A stretch of 64,000 nt of DNA from Thiodiazotropha sp040506975 (GCA_965211775.1 OZ242974.1:3596001-3660000); one strand, 5' to 3'. Shown: positions 15,878 through 26,383, counted from the stretch's first letter. The notes: generated by a model from the sequence alone, not told the origin. Numbers and translations: made by a program.

Positions 15878-16927
15878 ATGAACACCATCGTCACCCTGAC
15901 TGAATTCATTGAATCCGGCGGACTCTCCCTGGAATTCTCAGATATGGGTCGGCGGGTCGGTAGCCTTCCCAGGGAGCAATTCGTTGCATTCGAGAATGCT
16001 GAGATCCCCTACCCGCTACCGCTGCAACAACAGGCGTGGTTTGCCCTGACCCTGGCCGATCCGGCTCAGCGACAGATTGATCCCATGATCTGGTTCATCC
16101 GTTTTCCGCTGGATGAACAGGGTAAGCTGTCATTGTCTGCCAGGGATGACTTCATGCATCACCTGGTAGAGAGCCTGGGGAGCAAAGCCGATACGGACGG
16201 CATGGAGACTGCGCTACAGAACAACCCGTATGCCTTTCAGCCCAAGCAGGAACGTCTGGCCATATTTCATGCGCGCCTGACCCGCAGTCTGAATAAACCG
16301 GCGTCACGTTTCTACGACCATGCCAAAGCCTATTTCGACGGCGATTTGGGGTGGGAACAGTGGTCATTCATCGGCTATCAGGGAATTGCCGATCTCGCCG
16401 CCCGTCTCGATCAGCAAGGCAATACCCGGCGTATCGCCACATCGATTCCAACCCTGCCGCCCTCCCCCCTGGAGGCATTGTGCCACTGCCTCGAAAACGA
16501 GGTCATACCCCAGACCATCGCCAACGCACTGGCTCAAAGGGGCCTGTCAAACCTACAACAGGATATGCCTAATCCACAGGTGCTCTCGGCCGTGGTGCGC
16601 GGTCTTTCCCAGAGCGGCAAGGCAGCCATTCGTGATGATTACATTCACCGGCTGCTCGACCATTCCATCTCCCATCGCAGTGATCTGCTGGCGGCAATTG
16701 CGGGACGTGCCTGGGAAGCACTGGAAGACAGCGCGATGCGCCATCGTTTTCTCGAGCAGCTGGCGGACAATGAGGAGGGGCAGGGATTCTTCAATGGCAT
16801 CTTAAGCGACCTGCTCTATCTGCCCGCTACCCGGCAGGCTATGCAGGCAAGCCTGCGCGATCCTCTACGTAGTGAGAGACTGAGTCGGGTGATCGGCACT
16901 TTTTTCAGTCAGATCAGAGGAGAGTAG
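15878..16927 (+). CDS. DUF3549 family protein
   Basis: 349 residues from ATG 15878; the frame extends to 15845 but lacks an RBS there. No signal peptide or membrane segment. The start TLTEFIESGGLSLEFSDMGRR and the internal FQPKQERLAIFHARL are typical of a gammaproteobacterial family of unknown function (DUF3549). Helical, probably repeat-like in its C-terminal half. Convergent with icd across a strong hairpin. Confidence 0.75.
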   Translation: MNTIVTLTEFIESGGLSLEFSDMGRRVGSLPREQFVAFENAEIPYPLPLQQQAWFALTLADPAQRQIDPMIWFIRFPLDEQGKLSLSARDDFMHHLVESLGSKADTDGMETALQNNPYAFQPKQERLAIFHARLTRSLNKPASRFYDHAKAYFDGDLGWEQWSFIGYQGIADLAARLDQQGNTRRIATSIPTLPPSPLEALCHCLENEVIPQTIANALAQRGLSNLQQDMPNPQVLSAVVRGLSQSGKAAIRDDYIHRLLDHSISHRSDLLAAIAGRAWEALEDSAMRHRFLEQLADNEEGQGFFNGILSDLLYLPATRQAMQASLRDPLRSERLSRVIGTFFSQIRGE

Positions 16928-16954
16928 AGAGCCGCGGGGGTATTCGATGGTCGT

Positions 16955-16982
16955 CCGGTTACCGCATCCTTGCGATAACCGG
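16955..16982. terminator. Bidirectional terminator-like hairpin between DUF3549 gene and icd
   Basis: CCGGTTA (16955-16961) pairs with TAACCGG (16976-16982), and inner CGCA with TGCG around a TCCT loop; one C-A mismatch. It sits between convergent stops. No T-tract, so termination efficiency is unsure. Confidence 0.55.
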
Positions 16983-16992
16983 GATCTGTTCA

Positions 16993-18249
16993 CTACATCA
17001 TACCGATCATGGCATCGCCGAACGCTGAACAACTCAGTTCCTGAGGATTGTCCATCAGCCTTGCAAAGTCGTAGGTAACTGTCTTTGCCGAGATCGTCTT
17101 ACCCAGGCTGTTGATGATCAAATCCGCTGCCTCGAACCAACCCATGTGGCGCAACATCATCTCGGCCGAGAGGATCAGCGAACCGGGATTGACCTTGTCC
17201 TGCCCGGCATATTTCGGTGCGGTGCCGTGGGTCGCCTCGAACATGGCCACTTCATCCGAGAGGTTGGCGCCCGGTGCGATACCGATACCGCCCACCTGGG
17301 CCGCCAGGGCATCGGAGATATAGTCACCATTCAGATTCAAGGTGGCGATCACACTGTATTCCGCGGGCCGCAACAGGATCTGCTGCAGGAAGGCATCGGC
17401 GATCACATCCTTGACGATGATCTCCTTGCCGCTCTTGGGATTCTTGAAGCTGCACCAGGGACCGCCATCCAACTCAACCGCACCGAACTCATCCTGGGCC
17501 AACTCGTAGCCCCAGTTCTTGAAGGCGCCTTCGGTGAATTTCATGATGTTGCCCTTATGCACCAGGGTTACCGAATCGCGATCGTTATCTATGGCATACT
17601 GGATCGCCTTGCGCACCAAACGCTTGGTGCCGTCGCTGGAGACGGGTTTTACTCCGATGCCGGAGGTGGCCGGAAAGCGGATTTTACTGACACCCATGGT
17701 CTCCTGCATGAAATCGATGACCTGCTTAGCCTCATCGCTGCCGGACTCCCACTCTATACCGGCATAGATGTCTTCCGAATTCTCGCGAAAAATCACCATG
17801 TTGGTCTTTTCGGGCTCTTTGAGCGGGCTGGGAGTGCCGTCGAAATAGCGTATCGGCCTCAGGCATACGTAGAGATCGAGCTGCTGGCGCAGCGCCACAT
17901 TAAGGGATCGGATACCACCACCCACCGGCGTGGTCAAAGGCCCCTTGATGGAGACGACAAAATCCCTCACCGCATCCAGGGTCTCCTGAGGCAACCAGGT
18001 ATCGCTGTCGTAGACATGGGTCGCTTTCTCTCCGGCATAGACCTCCATCCAGGCGATTTTCCTGTTACCGCCGTAGGCCTTCTCCACTGCGGCATCGATC
18101 ACTTTTTTCATCACCGGAGTAATATCCACGCCTATGCCGTCACCCTCAATATAGGGAATGATGGGGTTGTCGGGTACATTCAGCACCCCATTCGGGCCAA
18201 CGGTAATCTTTTCCCCAGCAGAAGGGATCTCAATCTTGTCATATGCCAT
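16993..18249 (-). CDS. icd: NADP-dependent isocitrate dehydrogenase
   Basis: 418 residues, colinear with E. coli Icd (416). Substrate loop GGGIRSLNVALRQ with the phosphorylatable Ser, YIEGDGIG at the start, and THGTAPKYAGQDKVNPGS, whose Lys-Tyr pair indicates NADP preference. Converts isocitrate to 2-oxoglutarate in the TCA cycle; in an autotroph it mainly supplies biosynthetic 2-oxoglutarate. Monocistronic. Confidence 0.97.
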   Translation of the reverse strand: MAYDKIEIPSAGEKITVGPNGVLNVPDNPIIPYIEGDGIGVDITPVMKKVIDAAVEKAYGGNRKIAWMEVYAGEKATHVYDSDTWLPQETLDAVRDFVVSIKGPLTTPVGGGIRSLNVALRQQLDLYVCLRPIRYFDGTPSPLKEPEKTNMVIFRENSEDIYAGIEWESGSDEAKQVIDFMQETMGVSKIRFPATSGIGVKPVSSDGTKRLVRKAIQYAIDNDRDSVTLVHKGNIMKFTEGAFKNWGYELAQDEFGAVELDGGPWCSFKNPKSGKEIIVKDVIADAFLQQILLRPAEYSVIATLNLNGDYISDALAAQVGGIGIAPGANLSDEVAMFEATHGTAPKYAGQDKVNPGSLILSAEMMLRHMGWFEAADLIINSLGKTISAKTVTYDFARLMDNPQELSCSAFGDAMIGMM

Positions 18250-18543
18250 GGATAATTCCTGTGTCTAGAAAAAACAGTCCAGTTATCGTAAAGCCGAAAA
18301 CCAGGTCACTCGATTGTATGCTCAGGGCCGATTAACGCTGATCCGATCCGCCCTGGTGAAAGTTGCAATTGTAGCTGTGTTTCGGTGAATGTTTACAGAC
18401 CCATCACCTTCAACACAGAAAATTCGGCTCAAGAAGTCATGATAATGCACGCTATAACAGGTTAATAACTACCTAATTCTGTAGAATATTTATGGTATTG
18501 GCCATACCGATTGAGTCCCCTCGCATTGTTACAGGGAGGTTTG

Positions 18544-19539
18544 ATGTCTGATTCCAACCGTAAAACAGCCGGTAAACTGCTCCGATCACTATTGATGGAA
18601 TGGGAAAAAGCCGTCATCGGCAAACCGGGCACCCTGCGTCTGGTGATGATCGGCCTGCTATGCCGTGGACACCTGTTGCTGGAGGATCTGCCCGGACTGG
18701 GTAAAACCACCCTGGCCAAGGCCCTGGCAAAGAGTCTGGACCTGAGCTTCAAGCGGATTCAATGCACCCCGGATCTGCTGCCGGCGGATATCACCGGTAT
18801 CACTATCTTCGATCAGAAGGCGCAGGGATTCCGCTTCCTGCCGGGACCGGTGTTCACCAATATCCTGTTGGCGGATGAGATAAATCGCACCTCGCCACGC
18901 ACACAATCCGCCCTGCTCGAGGCGATGGCGGAGAGGACGGTCACCGTGGACCGCAAGACCCGCAAACTGCCCGCCACTTTCATGGTCATCGCGACCCAGA
19001 ATCCGATCGAATTCAGCGGCACTTTTCCCCTGCCCGAGGCGCAACTGGATCGTTTTTTCATGCGCGTCTCCCTGGGCTATCCCAAACTGCAGGACGAGAC
19101 CCGCATCATGCAGATGAACCGAGGCGAGGATCCTCTCGAGCGGATCGAAGCAAAGATCGACGATGAGACACTGCAAAAACTGCAGCATGCGGTGACCAAG
19201 GTCCAGATCGATCAGAAGATCGTCGATTATATCGCTGCACTGATCCACGCCACCCGGAGACATAAAAAGATCCGTCTCGGCGTCAGTCCTCGCGGCTCCA
19301 TTTCCCTGATGAAGGCGGCGCAGGCGAGTGCATTGCTGAACGATGAAAGCTTTGTCACACCACTGCGGGTGCAGGAACTGGTGGTGCCTGTACTGGCCCA
19401 TCGCATGTTGTTGAGAAGCAATAATGATAACGACCGGAATCTCCTGCAAGAGATCATCGATGCCACACCGGTTCCCGCCATGCCTGAGAGTAAGGGTGAC
19501 AACCGTACAACAGAGACTGTTCTCGAACTGGCGGAGTGA
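18544..19539 (+). CDS. MoxR-family AAA+ ATPase
   Basis: 331 residues from ATG 18544 (GGGAGG at 18534-18539); the upstream in-frame start at 18511 has no RBS. Walker A DLPGLGKTTLAKALA (~47-61), Walker B ILLADEINR (~115), sensor IATQNPIEF and the C-terminal AAA lid with GVSPRGSISLMKAAQA. MoxR ATPases act as chaperones in maturation of metal- or protein-complexes. First gene of a three-gene operon with DUF58 and transglutaminase proteins, a widespread arrangement. Confidence 0.93.
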   Translation: MSDSNRKTAGKLLRSLLMEWEKAVIGKPGTLRLVMIGLLCRGHLLLEDLPGLGKTTLAKALAKSLDLSFKRIQCTPDLLPADITGITIFDQKAQGFRFLPGPVFTNILLADEINRTSPRTQSALLEAMAERTVTVDRKTRKLPATFMVIATQNPIEFSGTFPLPEAQLDRFFMRVSLGYPKLQDETRIMQMNRGEDPLERIEAKIDDETLQKLQHAVTKVQIDQKIVDYIAALIHATRRHKKIRLGVSPRGSISLMKAAQASALLNDESFVTPLRVQELVVPVLAHRMLLRSNNDNDRNLLQEIIDATPVPAMPESKGDNRTTETVLELAE

Positions 19540-19544
19540 TCGGG

Positions 19545-20771
19545 ATGAAGGAACAGGCCCTGCTATCCAACAAGCTGTCGCCTGAAATCATTGCCTGGCT
19601 GCAACGTTGGTTCAACCTGCATGTAGTTATCTGGCTGCTCTCCCTGGCCTGTTTTTTTGTCGCCTGGAACCGGGGACTGGCACTGCTGTACGGTCTCTCT
19701 TCACTCTGCTTGTCCCTGTTACTGATCTCCCATTTGCTGCCCAGGCTGCAGATGCGCGGCGTCAGGGTAACGCGCGCCCTGATTGGTGAACTGACCGCGG
19801 GTAGTGAAGGCGAATTGGCCTACCTGGTCACGACAAAGGGTCGACGTTATCACCTTCAGTTGAGCGACGACCTTCCTTTTAGTGAAACCGAACTGAATCT
19901 TTTCATTTCCCGATGCGATAAATCGATTCGCAAACAGGCAACGATCTACTGCGAACATCGCGGCAAATTTCAACTGCGACAGCTAACACTCTCCTCCTCC
20001 TACCCATTCGGTGTGGTAAGACACAGCCGGCATCTGACAACCGACAGGCTTGATATCCCGGTGCTGCCCAGGGTATACAATCTCCAGCGCATCCCTCTCC
20101 CTGTTATCGCGGATGCCAACAGCGATGGCGATCTGCAGATACCTCAACAGGGCGGCCAGGACGAATTTGCGGCGGTGCGCGAATACACCCAGGGCGACAC
20201 GCTCCGTCACATCCACTGGCGTGCCTCGGCCCGACAACAGCAACTGGTCGTCAAAGAGTATGGACGCAGTGACCGGCCGCTACTCCTGGTGACGCTGGAC
20301 AGCAGGCCGGTCTTTAATCGGGGTGAGGGTTCGAGATCCACCTTTGAATATGCGATATCGATCGCCGCATCGATGATTCGTTTTGCCAGCCGCGAGGGTA
20401 TGCAGAGTATCCTGGTATATGAAAACGGCGACTGGCACGACTATGTCGTCCCGGCCTATAGCGCTGACCTCTACGATCTCTATGCCTTACTGGCAACCCT
20501 CGAAAGCAACGGCACCCAAAGTTGCAGTGATTTGATCGAGCAGGCCGTTATCAGGTTCCCTCAGGCCAACCTGATTAGCGGATTTCGTCTCCACGATGAC
20601 AACCTGCTGCCGATGCTCACGCCCTACCTTACCCATATCGATATCGAGATGGATGCAGAGAGTTTTCTGTTTCCCATGCGGAATAGTCCAACCACCGATC
20701 ACCATCGGGAGGGCAACCGCTTGATCTATCCTGTGAATTCCTTCTCTCCGTTGCAGGAGCTTTTCCAGTGA
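19545..20771 (+). CDS. DUF58 domain protein
   Basis: 408 residues from ATG 19545 (GTG 19536 overlapping the moxR stop is possible). Two N-terminal membrane helices (~28-65). The DUF58 signature is EFAAVREYTQGDTLRHIHW followed by SARQQQLVVKEYG and LLLVTLD at ~205-255, resembling a vWA-like fold. DUF58 proteins are encoded with MoxR ATPases and thought to be their partners at the membrane. Stop overlaps the next start by 4 bases. Confidence 0.9.
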   Translation: MKEQALLSNKLSPEIIAWLQRWFNLHVVIWLLSLACFFVAWNRGLALLYGLSSLCLSLLLISHLLPRLQMRGVRVTRALIGELTAGSEGELAYLVTTKGRRYHLQLSDDLPFSETELNLFISRCDKSIRKQATIYCEHRGKFQLRQLTLSSSYPFGVVRHSRHLTTDRLDIPVLPRVYNLQRIPLPVIADANSDGDLQIPQQGGQDEFAAVREYTQGDTLRHIHWRASARQQQLVVKEYGRSDRPLLLVTLDSRPVFNRGEGSRSTFEYAISIAASMIRFASREGMQSILVYENGDWHDYVVPAYSADLYDLYALLATLESNGTQSCSDLIEQAVIRFPQANLISGFRLHDDNLLPMLTPYLTHIDIEMDAESFLFPMRNSPTTDHHREGNRLIYPVNSFSPLQELFQ

Positions 20772-23011
20772 AGCTCGAATCGGTCAAGGTCGTCTATTGG
20801 TACAGCCTGGTATCCGCCGTTGCAGCGGGGGCTGTCCTGTTTGCCTACCTGGGTGTAATGCCCGCACTTCTCGGTGCGATTATGACCGTGGCCGTCACCC
20901 ATTTCATACTGGTGCTCGTGGGCCGCAGCGATGAGCAGTCCAATCCCTATCTGAAGGTCTCGGAACAGATCGCCGCCATGGGCATTATTCTCTTCCTGCC
21001 CATGATGGTCGTCTACGGCCTCCTTCCGGCGCTTTTGGTGTTCATAGGATTCGCCCATCTTGCACTGCTGTTTCAGACCCATGACTATCGCCGACTCTAT
21101 ATGGGACTGGCGGTGGGTTTCACCGCGCTGATCGCCGGTGCGGTCGAATCGAAATCGGGCCTTTATCTACTATTTTTTCTCGCCTATTCAGTGACCATCA
21201 GCATCACCCTGGGCTATGCCTATATCGAACCGCTGAGTCGCAACCGTTCCCAATGGAATCCGCTCGACCAGTTGCGCGCCGCTATACTGCTGATTGGCTT
21301 GGCCCTGATCATCTATCTGATCGTGCCCAGGTTTCCCGTGGGCAACCTGGGCGCCATTCCCGGATCCGACCACTTCTATGAAAATCCCAAGTGGGAACGG
21401 GAAGCGGAGCAGACAGATGGGAAAAGAGACGACAATAATCCTGCTGAGTCGATGCTCCAGGATTTGGCGGAGAGGTTTGGTACAGAGGGTTCACACGGAA
21501 ATTCCGATCGTTCATCCGACAGTGATTCCCCATCGTCACCCTTCCGTTATCGCGGTTTCGACTACGAAATGGAGATCGATAATCCCGATGATCAGGGCGA
21601 CCGCTTCAGCAACGACATCGTTGCGCATGTCCGGGCGGACCGCCCCCTCTACCTGCGGGCGCGTATCTTCGACCGTTTCGATGGCCTGCGCTGGTACAGT
21701 TCCGCACAACGCTTGAGCAAACTTCAACTCTCCCGCGGGGAGATCGAATTGCAATCTGCACCGGACAGGACGTCAAAAAACGTGACTGAAAACTATGAGG
21801 TCTTTATCGAGCGAGACCTGGGTGACTATATCCCGGCGGCCGCAGTACCCGTCAAGGTCAACTTCCCCGCAACAGTCATCGCTCTGGATGCATTCGGCCA
21901 GCACCACTCCCCAGGGGCGTTGCAGAGCGGTACGGCCTATTCCGTTACATCACTGCGCACGGTCCACAAAGGCCGCACTTTCGCCGAAACCAATTACGTT
22001 GATCTGCCCAATTTCAGGCAGTTGCCGGAGAATATCGATCCCCGCATTTCCCAGTTGGCCAACCAGGTCGCTGAACCACACGACAGCCAGTTTGCAAAGG
22101 CCATCGCCCTGGAACAGCATCTGCGTAGAAACTACGCCTACGACTTCGATTCGATATTCAAATCACAACAGCACACGCCTTTAAGTCAGTTCCTGTTTGA
22201 AACCAAGAAAGGGCATTGCGAGTACTTTGCCAGCGCCCTGGCCGTCATGTTGCGCACCCAGGGCATACCCTCACGGCTGGTCACCGGCTTCTCCGCAACG
22301 AATCAAAACCCGATGACCGGTTATTACGACATCTATGCCTTGGACGGTCATGCCTGGGTTGAAGCCTATGTCGATAATGTGGGTTGGCTGGAGTTGGAAC
22401 CCACTGCCTACTACGACGGCCCTTCGGTTGAGAATGAAACCCTCTCCGCCGAACAGATCAACGACTATGTGGCGCGTCAGTTAAGGCTGCAGGAAGCGAT
22501 GGGGAAGACCGATTACACCCTTGAAACGGTGCTGAGTGCAAGCTGGCAGGCAGCCTATCTTCTCGTTACCTGGGTGGGCGCTCACCTGAAACTCTTCTTT
22601 ATCAATACCTGGCCATTGCTTAGCGGGCTCGGTGCAATCCTGTTGTGCCTGTGGATTGCATGGCCATACATCCATCCCAGATGGCGGGCATTCCAGATCA
22701 AACGCAGGCTCAGTGCGGTTCAGGCGGCCACACCAGATGAGGTCATCACCCATCACCTGCAGGCGATTGATGACCTGTTGCACAATGCCGGATATCGCAG
22801 ACCTGCAGGATTGACCATAGAGAAAATGCTCGACAGACTGGCAGCACTGGATATCCCTATGCACGCAAAAAATATCTCGCGCGAGTTCAATCATATCCAC
22901 TATTCGGACAAACCGGTCAAAGTGACTCTATCTCACTACCGCAGTATTTTTGAAATGCTTTACTCGCTCGGTCATACGGAACTGAAACAGCGTATTCACA
23001 ATCTGCAATAG
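20768..23011 (+). CDS. Transglutaminase-like membrane protein (TgpA family)
   Basis: 747 residues. About six membrane helices in residues 10-200 (DUF3488), a periplasmic transglutaminase domain, and a further helix at ~595-640 before a C-terminal cytosolic part. Catalytic triad candidates: Cys in KGHCEYFASALAVMLR (~475), His in LDGHAWVEAYVD (~520), Asp/Glu in GWLELEPTAYYD. Pseudomonas TgpA is an essential periplasmic transglutaminase; substrate unknown. Third gene of the moxR operon, overlapping the DUF58 gene by 4 bases. Confidence 0.9.
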   Translation: MKLESVKVVYWYSLVSAVAAGAVLFAYLGVMPALLGAIMTVAVTHFILVLVGRSDEQSNPYLKVSEQIAAMGIILFLPMMVVYGLLPALLVFIGFAHLALLFQTHDYRRLYMGLAVGFTALIAGAVESKSGLYLLFFLAYSVTISITLGYAYIEPLSRNRSQWNPLDQLRAAILLIGLALIIYLIVPRFPVGNLGAIPGSDHFYENPKWEREAEQTDGKRDDNNPAESMLQDLAERFGTEGSHGNSDRSSDSDSPSSPFRYRGFDYEMEIDNPDDQGDRFSNDIVAHVRADRPLYLRARIFDRFDGLRWYSSAQRLSKLQLSRGEIELQSAPDRTSKNVTENYEVFIERDLGDYIPAAAVPVKVNFPATVIALDAFGQHHSPGALQSGTAYSVTSLRTVHKGRTFAETNYVDLPNFRQLPENIDPRISQLANQVAEPHDSQFAKAIALEQHLRRNYAYDFDSIFKSQQHTPLSQFLFETKKGHCEYFASALAVMLRTQGIPSRLVTGFSATNQNPMTGYYDIYALDGHAWVEAYVDNVGWLELEPTAYYDGPSVENETLSAEQINDYVARQLRLQEAMGKTDYTLETVLSASWQAAYLLVTWVGAHLKLFFINTWPLLSGLGAILLCLWIAWPYIHPRWRAFQIKRRLSAVQAATPDEVITHHLQAIDDLLHNAGYRRPAGLTIEKMLDRLAALDIPMHAKNISREFNHIHYSDKPVKVTLSHYRSIFEMLYSLGHTELKQRIHNLQ

Positions 23012-23058
23012 CCACTGCTTAAGAGTACTGTTGTCAGGGCCTGTCAACACTAACCCAA

Positions 23059-26040
23059 TCAGCCCTCAGTTGATTCCTGCAGTAATTCACGAAATTTCGC
23101 TGCAGGGACAGGTCTGGAAAAGAAGTAGCCCTGATAATAGTCACATCCCAGATTCCGCAGTTTGGCCAGCTGCAATGCAGTCTCAACTCCCTCTGCCGTC
23201 ACATGCATATTCAAATTGAGCGCCATGGCGTGAATGGTCGATACAATCTCCTCACTCTCCTCCTCGTTCTGCATTTTATTGATGAAGCTGCGATCGATCT
23301 TCAAATTGTCAATGGGAAAGCGGGTCAAATAGGCCAGGGATGAATAGCCGGTACCGAAATCATCGATTGCCATCGTCACTCCCATTTCACTGAGCTGTCC
23401 GATTTTCTTAATCGATTGTTCCGTGTCATGCATCAACAGGGTCTCGGTGAGTTCAAGTTCCAGCCGCTCACCCGAAATGTTGTATTTACTCAGATTGTCA
23501 GCGATTTCTCTGGTCAGTCCAACATTGCGGAACTGATGGGGCGAGAGGTTCACCGCCACCTTGAAGGTGAGTGTATCCGGCACTCGCCAGGATAGAAGAT
23601 CTTCACAGACCTGGCGCAGTATGACTGACGCAATCTCATCGATCTGTCCCGATTCCTCCGCAATCGGAATAAATATTCCGGGCATGATCGGCTCACCGCC
23701 GTTCCTGTCCCACCTGGCCAACGCCTCCGCACCCACTATTTTTCCATCACTGACACGGACAATGGGTTGATAATAGGGAATAACCTCATTGGATTGCAGA
23801 GCGTTGCGCAATTCGGATTCCATGCGCAACCGCAGCTTGGCCTTCTGAGTCAGTTTGGGTGTATAGAACTTAAAGCTGTTTCGCCCGGATTCCTTTGCCA
23901 GATACATCGCGGCATCGGCATTTTTGATCAGGTCCGTGGCTGTCTCTCCATTCTGCGGATAGATACTGATGCCGACGCTGCCGCCCACGGAGAAATCGTG
24001 ACCCTCAATGTGAACAGGTTCCTTAATCTCATCCAAAACCGACTGCGCAATATCGGCAATTACCGCCTCCGTCACCACATCCTCAATGAGAACGACAAAC
24101 TCATCGCCGCCGATGCGTGCAATGGTATCCCCTCCGCGCAGCCTCTTTGTAAAACGCTCGGCGAGCAGTCGCAGCAACTTATCCCCGGCCGGATGCCCGA
24201 GGCTGTCATTCACGACCTTGAAATTATCCAGATCGAGAAACAGCAGCGCGACCTCACTGCCATTGCGACGCGCCCGCTGCAAAGCATGATCTATCCTGGA
24301 AAAAAGCAGGATCCGGTTCGGCAGTCCCGTCAGCGGATCATAGTGCGCCAAGTGTTCGAGTTGCTGCTCCGACTGTTTCAAGGCGGAGATATCCGAGAAC
24401 ACCGCAACATAGTGTGTCGTCACGCCGTCGTCATCCTGGATGGCACTGATATTCATCCACTCCGGATACACCTCTCCGTTCTTGCGGCGATTCCAGATCT
24501 CTCCCTGCCAATGTCCCGAAGTAGCCAGTTGATCCCACATCTTGCGATAAAAATTCTCATCATGCCTGCCGGACTTCAGCACACTCGGATTGTGTCCCAG
24601 TACCTCGTTCTCCTGATAGCCGGTTATTTCACTGAAGGCACGATTGACTGCGATTATATGGGGGCCCGTGTCGGTTATCGTCACAGCCTCCTGGGTGCTT
24701 TCGAGTACGGCGGCGGCCTGTTTCAGTTTTTCATCATTGCGTTTTTTCTCTATCAGTCTCCACAGATCGCTTACCAGCATGGTGACTTGCTGCACATCGA
24801 GATCGGTGTAAGGCTCCTTCTTGTTGCCGACGCCGATCACCAATCTCACTTTATCGTCATCGATGACCGGTACGGAGAGATGGCGCAGCAGATGGATATG
24901 CCCCTCCGGATAACCCTTACGGTTGTCCATAGCTTGATAATCATTATGAATTTGCGGCTTATGCTTACGTACGCAATCCGCCCAGATGCCGGCCTTACTC
25001 AATGGATAGTGAGAGTCGAACGCGGCATTACAGTGCAACAGCGTCTGCTTTGACCAGGTCACCAGTTCAATCGTCTCCTGGTCATCATTGACGAAATGAA
25101 GATAGCCCATACTGCTTTGCGTCAGCTGGGACGCCTGCTCCAAAGCAGTCTGGATAATCTCTTTTTCACTCACGCTAGGCGCCCGTTTGATAAGTTCGAG
25201 CGAGGCCTCGAGTCGTCGCTGAATCAAGGCACTGGCGGCTTCCGCCTGCTTGCGGCGATTGATATCGATATGCACGCCGAGAATGCGGACAACAGTATTC
25301 TCGGTATCCGTCACGGCAGAGCCTCTGGCCATCATCCATATGTAGTCGCCATTCCTGTGCCTGAGCCGGAACTCCTCCCTCCAGATGGGCTCGGGAGAAG
25401 CCAGATATTGTTCAAAATGCTCCAGAACCCGTGACTGATCGTCGGGATGCAGTCGATCCTTCCAGGTCTCTAACTGGTTCTCCAATTCATGGTCCTGGTA
25501 TCCCAGCTGCATTTTCCAGCGGGGGGACAGATAGAGTCTGTTGTGTTCAAGATCCCAATCCCAAACTCCATCCAGGCTCGATTCCGTCAACAGCCTGTAA
25601 CGTTCCTCGCTGACCTTCAGGGCAGATTCGGCTTCAACCTCATTGGTCACATCTTCATAAACCGCAGTGACATAGCCACAGGGCAGTCGATAGACATGAT
25701 TCAAGCGCCAGCCACGAATGCGCTCGTCGTGATACTCGGTGGGACCGAATGACTCACTGGCGCCACTCTTCATGACCCGCCGCATGACATCCAGTAGGCC
25801 GAACTCCTCCACCCCCGGAAACACCTCAGTCAGACGACGACCGAGGAGCTCTTCTCGTTTCACCTTATCCGTTTTTTCTACCGCGGGATTGATGTCAACG
25901 AAGATGAAGTCCCTGCCATCCTCGATGGGCTGGTAGACCGCCACACCGAAATCGAGCTGTTGAAACAACTCATGGGGATACTCATCGCACTGATAATGCC
26001 GCGGTTCATGAGACTGATCGGCATTCTTGTTTCGAGTCAC
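23059..26040 (-). CDS. PAS/GAF sensor with GGDEF and EAL domains
   Basis: 993 residues, soluble. Order: PAS (~25-130, IFVDINPAVEKTDK), PAS with PAC (~145-265, GVWDWDLEHNRLYLSP), GAF (~285-430, LTQSSMGYLHFVNDD), PAS (~440-560, IIAVNRAFSEITGYQENEV), GGDEF (~575-735) and EAL (~745-990). The active-site loop RIGGDEFVV is intact, and EALARW with later DDFGTGYSSL and KIDRSF motifs indicates an active phosphodiesterase. It therefore may both make and degrade c-di-GMP in response to bound ligands or redox. Convergent with the TgpA gene. Confidence 0.93.
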   Translation of the reverse strand: MTRNKNADQSHEPRHYQCDEYPHELFQQLDFGVAVYQPIEDGRDFIFVDINPAVEKTDKVKREELLGRRLTEVFPGVEEFGLLDVMRRVMKSGASESFGPTEYHDERIRGWRLNHVYRLPCGYVTAVYEDVTNEVEAESALKVSEERYRLLTESSLDGVWDWDLEHNRLYLSPRWKMQLGYQDHELENQLETWKDRLHPDDQSRVLEHFEQYLASPEPIWREEFRLRHRNGDYIWMMARGSAVTDTENTVVRILGVHIDINRRKQAEAASALIQRRLEASLELIKRAPSVSEKEIIQTALEQASQLTQSSMGYLHFVNDDQETIELVTWSKQTLLHCNAAFDSHYPLSKAGIWADCVRKHKPQIHNDYQAMDNRKGYPEGHIHLLRHLSVPVIDDDKVRLVIGVGNKKEPYTDLDVQQVTMLVSDLWRLIEKKRNDEKLKQAAAVLESTQEAVTITDTGPHIIAVNRAFSEITGYQENEVLGHNPSVLKSGRHDENFYRKMWDQLATSGHWQGEIWNRRKNGEVYPEWMNISAIQDDDGVTTHYVAVFSDISALKQSEQQLEHLAHYDPLTGLPNRILLFSRIDHALQRARRNGSEVALLFLDLDNFKVVNDSLGHPAGDKLLRLLAERFTKRLRGGDTIARIGGDEFVVLIEDVVTEAVIADIAQSVLDEIKEPVHIEGHDFSVGGSVGISIYPQNGETATDLIKNADAAMYLAKESGRNSFKFYTPKLTQKAKLRLRMESELRNALQSNEVIPYYQPIVRVSDGKIVGAEALARWDRNGGEPIMPGIFIPIAEESGQIDEIASVILRQVCEDLLSWRVPDTLTFKVAVNLSPHQFRNVGLTREIADNLSKYNISGERLELELTETLLMHDTEQSIKKIGQLSEMGVTMAIDDFGTGYSSLAYLTRFPIDNLKIDRSFINKMQNEEESEEIVSTIHAMALNLNMHVTAEGVETALQLAKLRNLGCDYYQGYFFSRPVPAAKFRELLQESTEG

Positions 26041-26383
26041 ATTGCCAGTCCTGGCGAGGATTTTGTTACTTATGGTGTAAGGACACCTGATCTTCCCGCC
26101 CTATTTCGTTAACTATGAGAGCCTGCTCTATGCACATGCCTGCACGATGGCATCGGCATGGTATATCAACAGTGTAAACCATAACTGCAGCTTTATTGGG
26201 TTAGGACCTTTTAACGCCAAGCCCAGCAGGGCCGATCGGATTAGTGTCGACGCCCTGCCCTGGTCAGTAATCCCAGGTATCCCTTTGGAATGTACTGTAA
26301 TTGAACATGCAGCTGAAGTTATACTTGCCCTTACGATTGCCGGAACAACTGTTTTGGCTACAGATAGTATGGGGGAATTCAAC
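26041..26383. other. Intergenic between GGDEF/EAL gene and efflux adaptor gene
   Basis: About 340 bp between divergent genes. An ORF runs in phase into the adaptor gene from 26147, but lacks an RBS and signal features. A 7-bp GCAGGGC/GCCCTGC inverted repeat lies near 26226-26260. I see no other structure. Confidence 0.35.

Noticed and set aside
17146..18255. 369-residue plus-strand ORF opposite icd
   Set aside because: Shadow of a highly conserved gene on the other strand; no family features.
23767..25053. 428-residue plus-strand ORF opposite the GGDEF/EAL gene
   Set aside because: Antisense shadow with low-quality composition; the opposite strand has clear catalytic motifs.
26147..26383. 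N-terminal extension of the efflux adaptor
   Set aside because: The lipoprotein signal peptide and RBS place the start at 26384; the extension precedes a valid signal sequence.
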